Shown: positions 1 through 6,623, counted from the first letter of the stretch. The stretch: 8,325 nucleotides of DNA from Chloroflexota bacterium (GCA_005879655.1 VBJK01000232.1:3552-11876); one strand, 5' to 3'. Numbers and translations are program-made. The notes: generated by a model from the letters alone, not told the origin.

Positions 1-830
1 ACATCGTGCACACGCGAACCGGTCGTGCGCGTAGCGGCGAAGCCCATACCGATCTCCATCGCTTTGACCGAGGGAATACTCATTATGGCCATGCCAAGGC
101 GCGTACTCAAACGGCGATCCCACTGGCTGAAGCTTCCCAGGCCGATCGGTACATCTAAGGCGACCACTTCAAACACACCGCCACAGGTATCTCCATTGTG
201 CTTCGCCTCTAAAATACGTGCAATCATCTTTTCGGTGAGCGTGGCATCAGCGCAACGCATCGGAGAGCTTTCTACCGCCTCCCACATCTCATCGGAATAT
301 GCGCCCCTGGTGATCGAGCGAGGCGTCTCATAGCCCACATCGACCACAGAAAGTACATGACTATGAATGCTCATACCAAACTGGGCTAACAATTGGCGGC
401 ATAATCCACCTACGGCCACCCGTGCAGCAGTTTCACGCGAACTTGAACGCTCAATGACATTGCGCACGTCGCTATGCCCATACTTCATGGCCCCCGTAAA
501 GTCTGCATGACCGGGACGTACACGGGTGACAGGATCAATCTCAGCCTCTATGGGGGCTGCGTTCATACGCTCTTCCCAGTTGACCCAGTCACGATTCTCT
601 ATTTGCATCGTGATGGGAGAACCAAGCGTCTTACCGTGGCGCACGCCTGCCAGAAAACGAATCTCATCCTTCTCTATCTTCATACGTCCACCACGACCAT
701 AACCGCCCTGGCGACGACGCAAATCGGCGTCAATCCGCTCTTTCTCCAGCAACAGGCCAGCAGGCAAACCCTCAACAATAATGGTCAGGCAGGGACCGTG
801 TGACTCACCTGCCGTCAGAAAACGAAACAT
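1..830 (-). CDS. aroC: Chorismate synthase, 5' part (3' end beyond the window)
   Basis: Chorismate synthase converts 5-enolpyruvylshikimate-3-phosphate to chorismate, the last common step of the shikimate pathway, in the cytoplasm with reduced FMN. I translated the minus strand from the ATG at 830-828 and found 276 uninterrupted codons. The N-terminus begins MFRFLTAGESHGP, with the family GESHG motif at residues 8-12 and its conserved His11. RPGHAD (105-110, His108) and YGHSDVR followed by ERSSSRETAARVAVGG (117-142) are the other family signatures. The last visible residues, EIGMGFAATR...GSRVHD, fit the conserved segment around residue 260-275. Usual length is about 360-390 residues, so about 100 C-terminal residues are missing. 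AGGAG at 843-839, eight bases before the ATG, supports the start. The gene is divergent from the XRE/TPR gene at 1316. No frameshift is seen. Confidence 0.96.
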   Translation of the reverse strand, partial: MFRFLTAGESHGPCLTIIVEGLPAGLLLEKERIDADLRRRQGGYGRGGRMKIEKDEIRFLAGVRHGKTLGSPITMQIENRDWVNWEERMNAAPIEAEIDPVTRVRPGHADFTGAMKYGHSDVRNVIERSSSRETAARVAVGGLCRQLLAQFGMSIHSHVLSVVDVGYETPRSITRGAYSDEMWEAVESSPMRCADATLTEKMIARILEAKHNGDTCGGVFEVVALDVPIGLGSFSQWDRRLSTRLGMAIMSIPSVKAMEIGMGFAATRTTGSRVHD

Positions 831-1016
831 GTTATTAACTCCTACAATCGAATGAACTGCGCACAATGCACCCATCTCACTGTCTATCTCTCTATATTAC
901 ACCAATCCACACCACTAACTCCACTTGTGCAAGCCTTTTTTTGGCAGCAAGGAGAGCAGGAGTATACCCCATGGCCATACAGTTCATTGTACCTGCTTCA
1001 CAAATTGATAAAACAT

Positions 1017-1080
1017 GTGTAATGGATTATGCGGCTACGAGGAGTTGTAAATGTGCATAGCGCAATTATTGTGCAACTAC
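1017..1080 (-). repeat. Two degenerate copies of the palindromic repeat unit
   Basis: Read on the minus strand, 1038-1017 begins GTAGCCGCATAAT and matches the middle unit of the element at 2755-2776 at 18 of 22 positions. The second copy, 1080-1060, begins GTAGTTGCACAAT and ends ATTGCGC; it matches the right-hand unit (2820-2799) at about 18 positions if one base is gapped. Both copies lie in the same orientation. A third fragment, GCACAATGCA at 861-870, may be the opposite end of the same decayed element. The matches were made by eye, but the shared core is specific. Confidence 0.6.
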
Positions 1081-1159
1081 GGTTTTCTTCGATTTTTTCT
1101 TTTCAATGATGAAAACGTGCATATCTTTCATCTGTCATTAAGGTAGTAGCTTAATCATT

Positions 1160-1181
1160 TTACTTGTAACACAAGAGTAAC
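1160..1181. promoter_or_regulatory. Candidate operator dyad upstream of regulator A
   Basis: The stretch contains TTACTT (1160-1165), eight bases, then AGAGTAAC (1174-1181), with a nested perfect dyad CTTGT-AAC-ACAAG at 1163-1175. The same two half-sites, five bases apart, occur at 6625-6643 upstream of the paralogous regulator. It lies about 40 bp upstream of the -35 hexamer. An autoregulatory site for the XRE family is an inference, and the different spacing is a reason for caution. Confidence 0.35.
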
Positions 1182-1219
1182 TGTACGAGTATCTCTTTAA
1201 TACTTATAGCAGTCACGTA

Positions 1220-1249
1220 TTGACAGAAAACAGAAGTGTACTTTACAAT
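1220..1249 (+). promoter_or_regulatory. Sigma-70-type promoter of regulator A
   Basis: A perfect -35 hexamer TTGACA (1220-1225) is followed after 18 bp by TACAAT (1244-1249), one mismatch from the -10 consensus. It points at the gene starting at 1316 and would give a leader of about 60 bases. GGAGG at 1306-1310, five bases before the ATG, is the ribosome binding site. Confidence 0.7.
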
Positions 1250-1315
1250 ACATTCGATCACTATTTTGCCGTATTTATTCACAAAATTTCTTAGGACATT
1301 ATCCCGGAGGCAATC

Positions 1316-2665
1316 ATGTCGCCTGACCAATCATCAAACAAAATTGGAAAAACCGTTGGTGAAAAATTACGTAATGCGCGTATTGCGCAACATCTCACGC
1401 AGAATCAACTTGCGACGCCCGACTTTTCTGTGAGTTATATCTCTGCAATAGAGCGAGGCCAGATTCACCCATCGCTACGAGCATTAGAGATCCTGGCAGC
1501 AAAACTGGGTCTCACGTCCACACAGCTTTTGCCGGATCGCGCACAAAGCGAAGACCGTGCTAATCCACAGATTGGCTCGCCCGAACGCGAAGAAGATGAA
1601 ACAGCACTGTCATTGCTAGAAGCCCAGCTCTCTCTCCGCGAAGGCGCTATAGATGAGTCGATCGCTCAATTACATAAGCTCTCCGTAAAACGTCTAAAGC
1701 GCCCGCAACAGTTACAGCTTGGTTTTCTCTTAGGATGGGCCTATTACAAGGCGGGCCAGTATCAGAATTCTGAATACACTCTTACAGAAGCACTGTCCAT
1801 AGCAAAGGAGCTGAACGATCAATACTTGATATCGCGCATGCTTTTGATCCAAGCTGCTGCTTATGCTGCGCTAGGCAACTATCCTCAGGCCGATCTCACC
1901 TATCAGCGTTGCCTTGATACTTTAGAGACTACTGAGCTACATGACCCTTTATTTGCAGCGCAAATATATAACAATGTGGGGCAGTATTATATCCAACTGG
2001 GCCAGATAGAGCAGGCACTAGCAATGTTTGATAAAGTGATCGCTATTACAGCGGAATTTGCTTCTGTAGAAAACATTCAGCTAACCTATTCAGCCCTTGG
2101 GCAATATTATACAGAGGAAAAAGTCTATGATCTGGCTGCGCACTACGCCTATAAGAGCTTAGCCCTCTACGACCTTCAATCGCACAAACATCTACGCAGT
2201 GAACTATATCATTACCTCTCTCTGGCCCTACTAAAAATTCAACCAGATGAGGCACAGACGTTCATTCAACAAATCCTGGTACAAAATACTTACGTGCAGG
2301 ATAAACTGGCCCTAGCAAGCATTTACGCGGCAAAGGCAAGGCTGTGTTTTATGCAGCAGGCATTGGCAGATGCGGATAAGCTTGTGCAGGAAGCTCTGAC
2401 CTTAGCAGAACCCTTTGGTGATACTCTTATCTACGCCCAGGCCCAGCTTTTACGCGGCTATATCAGTTATGCACGGGAACAACCGACTCAGGGCGACCAG
2501 TACTTTGCCACGGGCTTTGCCATGCTAAAGCAACTCGCTGCTCACGAAGAACTGGCCGAAGAAGCCGTGCGTTATGCTGAGCTGTTGGAAGAGCATGGTA
2601 AAGTGCATGAGGCGTTTATCTACTTGAGGCTGGCTTTTCAGAGTCGCCAGAAAATGGGGAGGTAA
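1316..2665 (+). CDS. XRE-family HTH regulator with TPR sensor domain (paralog A)
   Basis: A 449-residue cytoplasmic protein, probably a transcription regulator. Residues 18-72 form an XRE/Cro-like helix-turn-helix: LRNARIAQHLTQNQLA, then SYISAIERGQIHPSL covering the recognition helix and following turn. A short acidic linker (about 76-96) leads into a helical array of about eight TPR-like repeats to the C-terminus, with recurring G-x-Y/A-x-x-A patterns such as GWAYYKAGQYQNSEYTL, GQYYIQLGQIEQALAMF and GQYYTEEKVYDLAAHY. HTH plus TPR is the architecture of peptide- or protein-sensing regulators such as the PlcR/NprR type, but no cognate peptide gene was found nearby. The start is fixed by GGAGG five bases upstream and a strong promoter. 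It is paralogous to the gene at 6531-5149 and is intact where that one is broken. No transmembrane segment or signal peptide is seen. The ligand and target genes are unknown. Confidence 0.92.
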   Translation: MSPDQSSNKIGKTVGEKLRNARIAQHLTQNQLATPDFSVSYISAIERGQIHPSLRALEILAAKLGLTSTQLLPDRAQSEDRANPQIGSPEREEDETALSLLEAQLSLREGAIDESIAQLHKLSVKRLKRPQQLQLGFLLGWAYYKAGQYQNSEYTLTEALSIAKELNDQYLISRMLLIQAAAYAALGNYPQADLTYQRCLDTLETTELHDPLFAAQIYNNVGQYYIQLGQIEQALAMFDKVIAITAEFASVENIQLTYSALGQYYTEEKVYDLAAHYAYKSLALYDLQSHKHLRSELYHYLSLALLKIQPDEAQTFIQQILVQNTYVQDKLALASIYAAKARLCFMQQALADADKLVQEALTLAEPFGDTLIYAQAQLLRGYISYAREQPTQGDQYFATGFAMLKQLAAHEELAEEAVRYAELLEEHGKVHEAFIYLRLAFQSRQKMGR

Positions 2666-2709
2666 GCACTGCTTCGATAAAGGATTAACTGGATTGTTGC
2701 AGGAGGCGA

Positions 2710-2825
2710 GCTGTAGCAGCGCAATTTATTGCGCCGTGCTCGCCGTAAATACCCGTAGCCGCACAATGCATTATGCCCGTTTTCTTTGCTCTCGTCTCCG
2801 GCGCAATGCATTGTGCTGCTACAGC
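2710..2825. repeat. Palindromic repeat element with 27-bp inverted ends (MITE-like)
   Basis: The ends 2710-2736 and 2799-2825 are inverted copies of each other with 3 mismatches in 27. Each holds a near-palindrome with core GCRCAAT-NN-ATTGYGC. A third unit at 2755-2779 lies in the same orientation as the left one. The 116-bp element fills most of the gap between two convergent genes. It encodes no protein, and I saw no clear target-site duplication. It may be a non-autonomous mobile element or a REP-like sequence. Transcribed, it would fold into a long hairpin. TTTTTT at 2833-2838 follows on the plus strand, so it could also end transcription from regulator A. Confidence 0.8.
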
Positions 2826-2881
2826 GTGTACCTCTTTTTTGCATTGAGGAATTGACTTATCTAGAGGAAGAGTGTTATCAG

Positions 2882-3946
2882 CTATTCCACCGTCCGCACT
2901 TCCAGCAACATAAACATCGCCTCCAACAAACTCCGCTCTTCAGCATCATGCAAGCGCAACTCTGTTTGGCCGAGCGGAACAACAAGCTGTCCAGCTTCAT
3001 CAACGGGAACTGTGCTACGAATCGCACGCGGATTACCACCAATCCAACGCACCGGCTCTAGCAAAGAACCCAACGGGACCGAGATCTGTACATAACGGTT
3101 GCGCAGCGTGGGAGCGAGATTGTGCAAGCGCAACTCTAACAACTGATCGCGTTGGACGATCGTACCTTCTACTGCATGTGCGTGTAAATGGATAACAGGC
3201 TGCTCCGCTTTGAACGGACGCTTCAGCGTCCCAGCGCTACGCACAACCTTCTTGCCACGCATGCCACCAGTACCAGCTAGCGCAGGAGTAAAAGAATAAA
3301 GAGCAGAACTATCTTCTTCTGGCGTATCATCAGCCCTTTCAAATAAGGTCGCCACCCGCACCAGATCGTGTGTAGCATGACGGCGTACACTACTCTGCAC
3401 AATACGAGCGCTAATCTTCAGGGCTAACTGCAACAACGAGCGAGCATAGCTATGCACATCCTTCTGCGTATTACGCGCATCGCGCCAGAGCGCCTCGGCC
3501 TGGCTGATTAACGTCTGACACAAATGACCCAACATACGCTGAGGAGTGGCCGTCAGAGTACGCGTACCCTGACCAAGTAACGGGCGCGGCTCCTGTGGAT
3601 ATACAGCGGCCCGCATAGCATCATACAGTTCTAAATAGCCCTGGTGACATTCCTGGCAACCCGCAAGATGATACAGCAAAGGAGCATAGTGAACAGTTGC
3701 CATTTCATGGTTCGTCAGTAACGCCATTACAAAATCAGGTAACTGCTGATAAAAAGAAACATGATAACCACTACCCTGTAATAATTCTAAATGCGTTTCT
3801 CTTTCCCGCGCACTGCTCTCGACCGCAAAGGCAGGATTGCTCTCTGAGTGCGGAGGGACCTGCATGACTTGTTTCAACCACAATGCGAGTTTCTCGTCAT
3901 CGCCGCTTGCGTTAGATGAATCAGAGAATTGCTGATCATTGCTCAT
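2882..3946 (-). CDS. Putative zinc-finger anti-sigma factor, sigma-operon partner
   Basis: A 354-residue protein, second gene of the operon and 27 bp after the stop of the sigma-like gene. The key motif is HLAGCQEC (His93, Cys97, Cys100), an HxxxCxxC signature of zinc-binding anti-sigma domains (ZAS / zf-HC2), with His86 just upstream. This and its place behind a sigma-like gene suggest that it binds and restrains that sigma factor. The N-terminus is polar. Residues about 120-215 are helical and basic. The C-terminal third (about 245-354) looks beta-rich. There is no membrane segment, so it would be a soluble anti-sigma, unlike many membrane-anchored ones. A longer reading from TTG at 3961 is rejected: AGGAGG (3958-3953) lies inside it and sits six bases before the ATG at 3946-3944. 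The function of the C-terminal part is not recognised. Confidence 0.72.
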   Translation of the reverse strand: MSNDQQFSDSSNASGDDEKLALWLKQVMQVPPHSESNPAFAVESSARERETHLELLQGSGYHVSFYQQLPDFVMALLTNHEMATVHYAPLLYHLAGCQECHQGYLELYDAMRAAVYPQEPRPLLGQGTRTLTATPQRMLGHLCQTLISQAEALWRDARNTQKDVHSYARSLLQLALKISARIVQSSVRRHATHDLVRVATLFERADDTPEEDSSALYSFTPALAGTGGMRGKKVVRSAGTLKRPFKAEQPVIHLHAHAVEGTIVQRDQLLELRLHNLAPTLRNRYVQISVPLGSLLEPVRWIGGNPRAIRSTVPVDEAGQLVVPLGQTELRLHDAEERSLLEAMFMLLEVRTVE

Positions 3947-3952
3947 AATGAG

Positions 3953-3958
3953 CCTCCT
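3953..3958 (-). promoter_or_regulatory. Ribosome binding site deciding the anti-sigma start
   Basis: AGGAGG on the minus strand, six bases upstream of the ATG at 3946-3944. The upstream in-frame TTG at 3961 would encode the Shine-Dalgarno itself as Arg-Arg and has no site of its own, so the ATG is preferred. Confidence 0.85.
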
Positions 3959-3973
3959 CAAAAATCTGGCAGT

Positions 3974-4879
3974 CTACTCTTCACGATAGAAGCGCAGCAA
4001 ACGCTTCAACTGGGCAGGAGTGAGATGTACCGTCTCCTCACCATGCCATGAGAGTAAACCTTCAGCAACCAGTTTATTCAAACCTAACCGCGCGTCACCT
4101 TCAGAAAGATCATCCTGCGCCAGGGTCTGAATATCTACCACATAGTCGTTCGTATCAGACGAACGCACCGTATATTGAGTCAAACGTAAAGCGACCCGTA
4201 CCGTCAAATTGGTACTGCGTTGTTGCAAACAGTATCTGAGCTTTTTGTGTGCATGGTCTTTGTGCTGACTCAAGTGTGGATTTTGGCTGGCAGAGGCCGG
4301 TAGTGATACATGCAACTCTTCGCTGATGACATGCAATAATTCGTCTGCCCCCATCTCTTGCAACTCATTTAACACAGCCTGTAACTGATGGGGCGCTGTG
4401 CTTAATACAAGAATGCAGTGTTTGAGGATATTGCGTAACTCTAACTGCGTAGTCAAACGGAGCGTAATCTCTTCGGGTGCTGCGAAAGGGGTAGTCCCCC
4501 AGACAGATTCGGCGGACTCATCAAGTGGATCTTCATCATGCTCGTTCCCGGCCACCGTTTCTAATTCAGCAGCTGTGTTGACTGGCAAACGGCGTTTGCG
4601 CAAACGATCAATCGCTTTATTTTTGACGCAGCGACTGAGAAATGCATAAAACTGCGCATCAGTCAAGCTGTCCAGCGCAGTCAATGGTGTTACATCGCTG
4701 CCGCTAAATAAGCCAAGACGAACCAGCTGCTCAACCACATGACCAACGACCGTATCTACCTCAAAGGCATCATATTTTAACGCACCGAGAAACCTCTGCG
4801 CATTTCTGTGGAGGTAGGCATAGAGCAAAGGATAACTTTGTTCGGGGTGATGCCTCAAGTCATGTGCAGTAAATGGCAT
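3974..4879 (-). CDS. Divergent ECF-like sigma factor with C-terminal extension
   Basis: A 301-residue protein, probably a specialised RNA polymerase sigma factor. Residues about 15-98 resemble sigma region 2: a helical stretch (SYPLLYAYLHRNAQRFLGAL) and then FLSRCVKNKAIDRLRKRR (80-97), the pattern of region 2.3/2.4 for promoter melting and -10 contact. An acidic linker (about 105-126) follows. Residues about 135-211 look like a degenerate region 4, ending in HKDHAHKKLRYCLQQ, which recalls the last helix of sigma-4. Residues about 213-301 are extra: DIQTLAQDDLSEGDARLGLNKLVAEGLL and a short beta-like segment resemble a winged-helix fold. Typical ECF factors are about 160-200 residues, so this one is long. 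The start ATG has GGAGG ten bases upstream and a strong promoter at 4997-4969. The gene is followed by a putative anti-sigma gene. The sigma assignment is inferred from motifs and context. Confidence 0.68.
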   Translation of the reverse strand: MPFTAHDLRHHPEQSYPLLYAYLHRNAQRFLGALKYDAFEVDTVVGHVVEQLVRLGLFSGSDVTPLTALDSLTDAQFYAFLSRCVKNKAIDRLRKRRLPVNTAAELETVAGNEHDEDPLDESAESVWGTTPFAAPEEITLRLTTQLELRNILKHCILVLSTAPHQLQAVLNELQEMGADELLHVISEELHVSLPASASQNPHLSQHKDHAHKKLRYCLQQRSTNLTVRVALRLTQYTVRSSDTNDYVVDIQTLAQDDLSEGDARLGLNKLVAEGLLSWHGEETVHLTPAQLKRLLRFYREE

Positions 4880-4968
4880 GTGGGAATTTCCTCCAGAACG
4901 CCGATAATTTCAATGCCTTCAAAACGGGCTGAGAAAGGACATTGGCTCCCGCTGCTCTACAGAGGGAA

Positions 4969-4997
4969 AGTATACATACCAAATCCTGATGAGTCAA
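4969..4997 (-). promoter_or_regulatory. Sigma-70-type promoter of the sigma/anti-sigma operon
   Basis: On the minus strand TTGACT (4997-4992) and TATACT (4974-4969) are separated by exactly 17 bp, each one mismatch from consensus. It lies about 90 bp upstream of the sigma ATG. This suggests basal transcription by the housekeeping sigma rather than only self-activation. Confidence 0.72.
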
Positions 4998-5030
4998 GTG
5001 GAAATGCACTAGGGATACAGTCAGTAGTCT

Positions 5031-5071
5031 GGGCATATTCTATCGTATGCATTTTACCAAGGAATATGCCC
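5031..5071. promoter_or_regulatory. Perfect 10-bp dyad upstream of the sigma promoter
   Basis: GGGCATATTC (5031-5040) and its exact reverse complement GAATATGCCC (5062-5071) flank a 21-bp spacer. The centre-to-centre distance is about 31 bp, roughly three helical turns, as expected for a dimeric or looping regulator. It sits 34 bp upstream of the -35 hexamer of the sigma operon. No T-tract follows on either strand, so a terminator is unlikely. The binding protein is unknown. Confidence 0.5.
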
Positions 5072-5101
5072 CGAACGCAATATAGACAGTAAGAATCATA
5101 A

Positions 5102-5132
5102 GAGGACCCCTGGCATTAAGCCAGAAGTCCTC
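5102..5132 (-). terminator. Hairpin terminator after regulator B
   Basis: Read on the minus strand, GAGGAC and CTGGC pair with GCCAG and GTCCTC around a TTAAT loop, with a two-base internal mismatch on each side. The 11-bp stem lies 16 bp past the TAA at 5151-5149. It is followed by only a moderately T-rich tail (TTATGATTCTT). It probably separates regulator B from the downstream sigma operon on the same strand. Confidence 0.75.
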
Positions 5133-5148
5133 AACGCTGATATATACT

Positions 5149-5568
5149 TTACTCTAGATCACCACGCTTGCCCAAGCGCTGATGCTCATAAGCCTTTTTA
5201 ATGGCACTGAGACTGCGCTGTACTTCTCCACGTTCCTCCAAAAGATTGGCGAAACGGAAATAGGCACCAGCAGCGATCTCGTGAGCATTTGAGCCATCTA
5301 GCAAGCCCAGAGCATTCGTGAAGTACTCATCGGCAGAAGCAAAGTCGCCGTTGTGGTGGCGAATCTGTGCGAGAGCAATTAACGCCTGACCCTGTGTTTG
5401 AGGATCGTTGCTCGAATTGGCAAAGTTGAGTGCCTGCTGAGCTTCGCGCTCGGCATCCTCTACCTGACCACGCTTGAGTAACAATTCAGCCAGACTGGTA
5501 TGACAGAGAGAGGCCGATACTTCATCATTCAGCTCACGCTCAATGACAATCGCCAGATTATACTCCTC
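5149..5568 (-). pseudogene. C-terminal TPR part of regulator B, cut off by amber codon
   Basis: This stretch of 139 codons continues, in the same frame, the regulator that stops at the TAG at 5571-5569. It begins EEYNLAIVIERELNDEVSAS and carries the last three or so TPR repeats (for example ALIALAQIRHHNGDFASADEY and AGAYFRFANLLEERGEVQRSL). It aligns with the C-terminal part of paralog A. It has no convincing start of its own: TTG at 5484 has no ribosome binding site. AGGAGG (5570-5565) lies on the amber codon and eight bases before an in-frame CTG (5556-5554), so reinitiation is imaginable. The codon content looks normal, so the interruption is recent, read through, or a sequencing error. Alone it would be a TPR fragment without DNA binding. 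Confidence 0.8.
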
Positions 5569-6531
5569 CTAAGCCTCATCCAACTTATTCTGCTTCTCCA
5601 ACGCTTTACCAAGACGCTGATGCGTCATACCGACCAGGCGTTGCTCATCGCGCATCTCGTAGACCGCCAGGCTGCGCATCGCATACTCACGGGCCATATT
5701 GAGTTTGCCAGCGGCTTTGTAGCGCTGACTAATCTCCATATACTTCTGAGCAAAACTCTTACTATCACGGCTCATCGAATCAAGAGTCGCTAAAGCTTTA
5801 TGATAGAAAATTACAGATTTCTCTAAGTCACCAAGTCTAAAGTAATCGTTAGCTAGATTGCTGAATACATCTAAAGAGAATACTGGATCAGTAATCTGAC
5901 CACTCTCAATAGCGGCATTACAACGCAGATGATTCTCCATGGCCAGAGTATAATTATAAAGTAAAAAGTACGCTTTACCGAGAAGATTGCGAGCACGCTC
6001 AGTGTATTCGCTATCGTTCAAGGCCTCTCCCTGGGAGACGGCGGCGCGCAAATCAACAACAGCTTCCTGGTATTCGGCACCACCGAGGTGGACCTGACCG
6101 CGCAGCAGGTAGAGTAAGTAGACTTGATCAGTCGTAATGCGTTCCGGCTGGATGGGAGCTAGCAGCGCTTCGGCCTGGGTAAAGGCATCTTGTTGCACAA
6201 GCACATTAGCCTGAAGCAGGTCCACATCAATCCTCTGGTCAGGACCGGAATCGGCGGGAGAATAGCCAACGGCACGTGCTTCGGCAGCACCTGCGGGCGA
6301 GCCTTCGAGCAAGAAAGTCAGAGGAACATCCAGGCGGCGTGCCAGAATAGAGAGAGCTTTTAAAGATGGTCTGATCTTTCCTCTCTCAATAGCTGAAATG
6401 TAGGAGATGGAAAATTCGGGAGCAGCCAATTGAGCTTGAGTCATCCCCAACTTTGTGCGAACTTCGCGAATGTTGGTCCCGACTCTAGCCGCAACTGCCT
6501 TCCCCACGTTGGCAGTTTCTAGGGATGGCAT
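5569..6531 (-). CDS. XRE-family HTH regulator with TPR domain (paralog B), amber-truncated
   Basis: A 320-residue reading frame, the N-terminal 70 percent of a regulator that would be about 460 residues if the TAG at codon 321 were sense. Residues about 20-75 are an XRE-type HTH (IREVRTKLGMTQAQLAAPEF, then SYISAIERGKIRPSL), nearly identical in its core to paralog A. Residues about 105-320 form TPR repeats, such as LRGQVHLGGAEYQEAVVDL and FSNLANDYFRLGDLEKSVIFY. The frame ends KLDEA-stop, where paralog A reads PDEAQ with CAG. AAAGGA (6545-6540), eight bases before the ATG, supports the start, and a promoter lies at 6622-6594. The truncated product would keep the HTH and most TPRs, so it might still bind DNA but with altered sensing. 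The ligand and targets are unknown. Confidence 0.88.
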   Translation of the reverse strand: MPSLETANVGKAVAARVGTNIREVRTKLGMTQAQLAAPEFSISYISAIERGKIRPSLKALSILARRLDVPLTFLLEGSPAGAAEARAVGYSPADSGPDQRIDVDLLQANVLVQQDAFTQAEALLAPIQPERITTDQVYLLYLLRGQVHLGGAEYQEAVVDLRAAVSQGEALNDSEYTERARNLLGKAYFLLYNYTLAMENHLRCNAAIESGQITDPVFSLDVFSNLANDYFRLGDLEKSVIFYHKALATLDSMSRDSKSFAQKYMEISQRYKAAGKLNMAREYAMRSLAVYEMRDEQRLVGMTHQRLGKALEKQNKLDEA

Positions 6532-6593
6532 GGAAAAAATCCTTTCACATGGAAAATTAAATTGTTTCGCAAATGCTGTTGTACGTCACCAAA

Positions 6594-6622
6594 ATTATCT
6601 AACGATTTCCTACTAATTACAA
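6594..6622 (-). promoter_or_regulatory. Promoter of regulator B
   Basis: On the minus strand TTGTAA (6622-6617) and GATAAT (6599-6594) are separated by 17 bp. The -10 has one mismatch and the -35 has two. The leader to the ATG at 6531 would be about 55 bases. Confidence 0.5.
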
Positions 6623-6623
6623 A

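Larger units (their letters stand above)
831..1315. other. Divergent intergenic region, aroC / XRE-TPR regulator A
   Basis: This 485-bp stretch has no credible gene. Its only ORF of note (866-1060) has no ribosome binding site, no recognisable protein features and runs through repeat-like sequence. The left end carries the aroC ribosome binding site. The middle (about 861-870 and 1017-1080) carries degenerate copies of the palindromic unit that is well formed at 2710-2825. Further right are a dyad at 1160-1181 and a promoter at 1220-1249 for the gene at 1316. A weak aroC -10 candidate (TAATAT on the minus strand near 895) lacks a convincing -35. Confidence 0.7.

Noticed and set aside
294..303. 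GAATATGCGCCCC in aroC, resembling half of the 5031-5071 dyad
   Set aside because: It is within coding sequence, inexact and without a partner half-site.
866..1060. 64-codon ORF between aroC and regulator A
   Set aside because: It overlaps repeat-derived sequence, has no ribosome binding site and low-complexity content.
2710..2825. CRISPR array
   Set aside because: Units are inverted and unevenly spaced with only three copies, and no cas genes are present.
2666..2881. A signalling-peptide gene next to regulator A, as in PlcR/NprR systems
   Set aside because: The gap is mostly palindromic repeat, and I see no small ORF with a signal peptide. The same holds after regulator B (5102-5148).
3947..3961. 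TTG start five codons upstream for the anti-sigma gene
   Set aside because: The Shine-Dalgarno AGGAGG lies inside this extension and is correctly spaced for the ATG at 3946.
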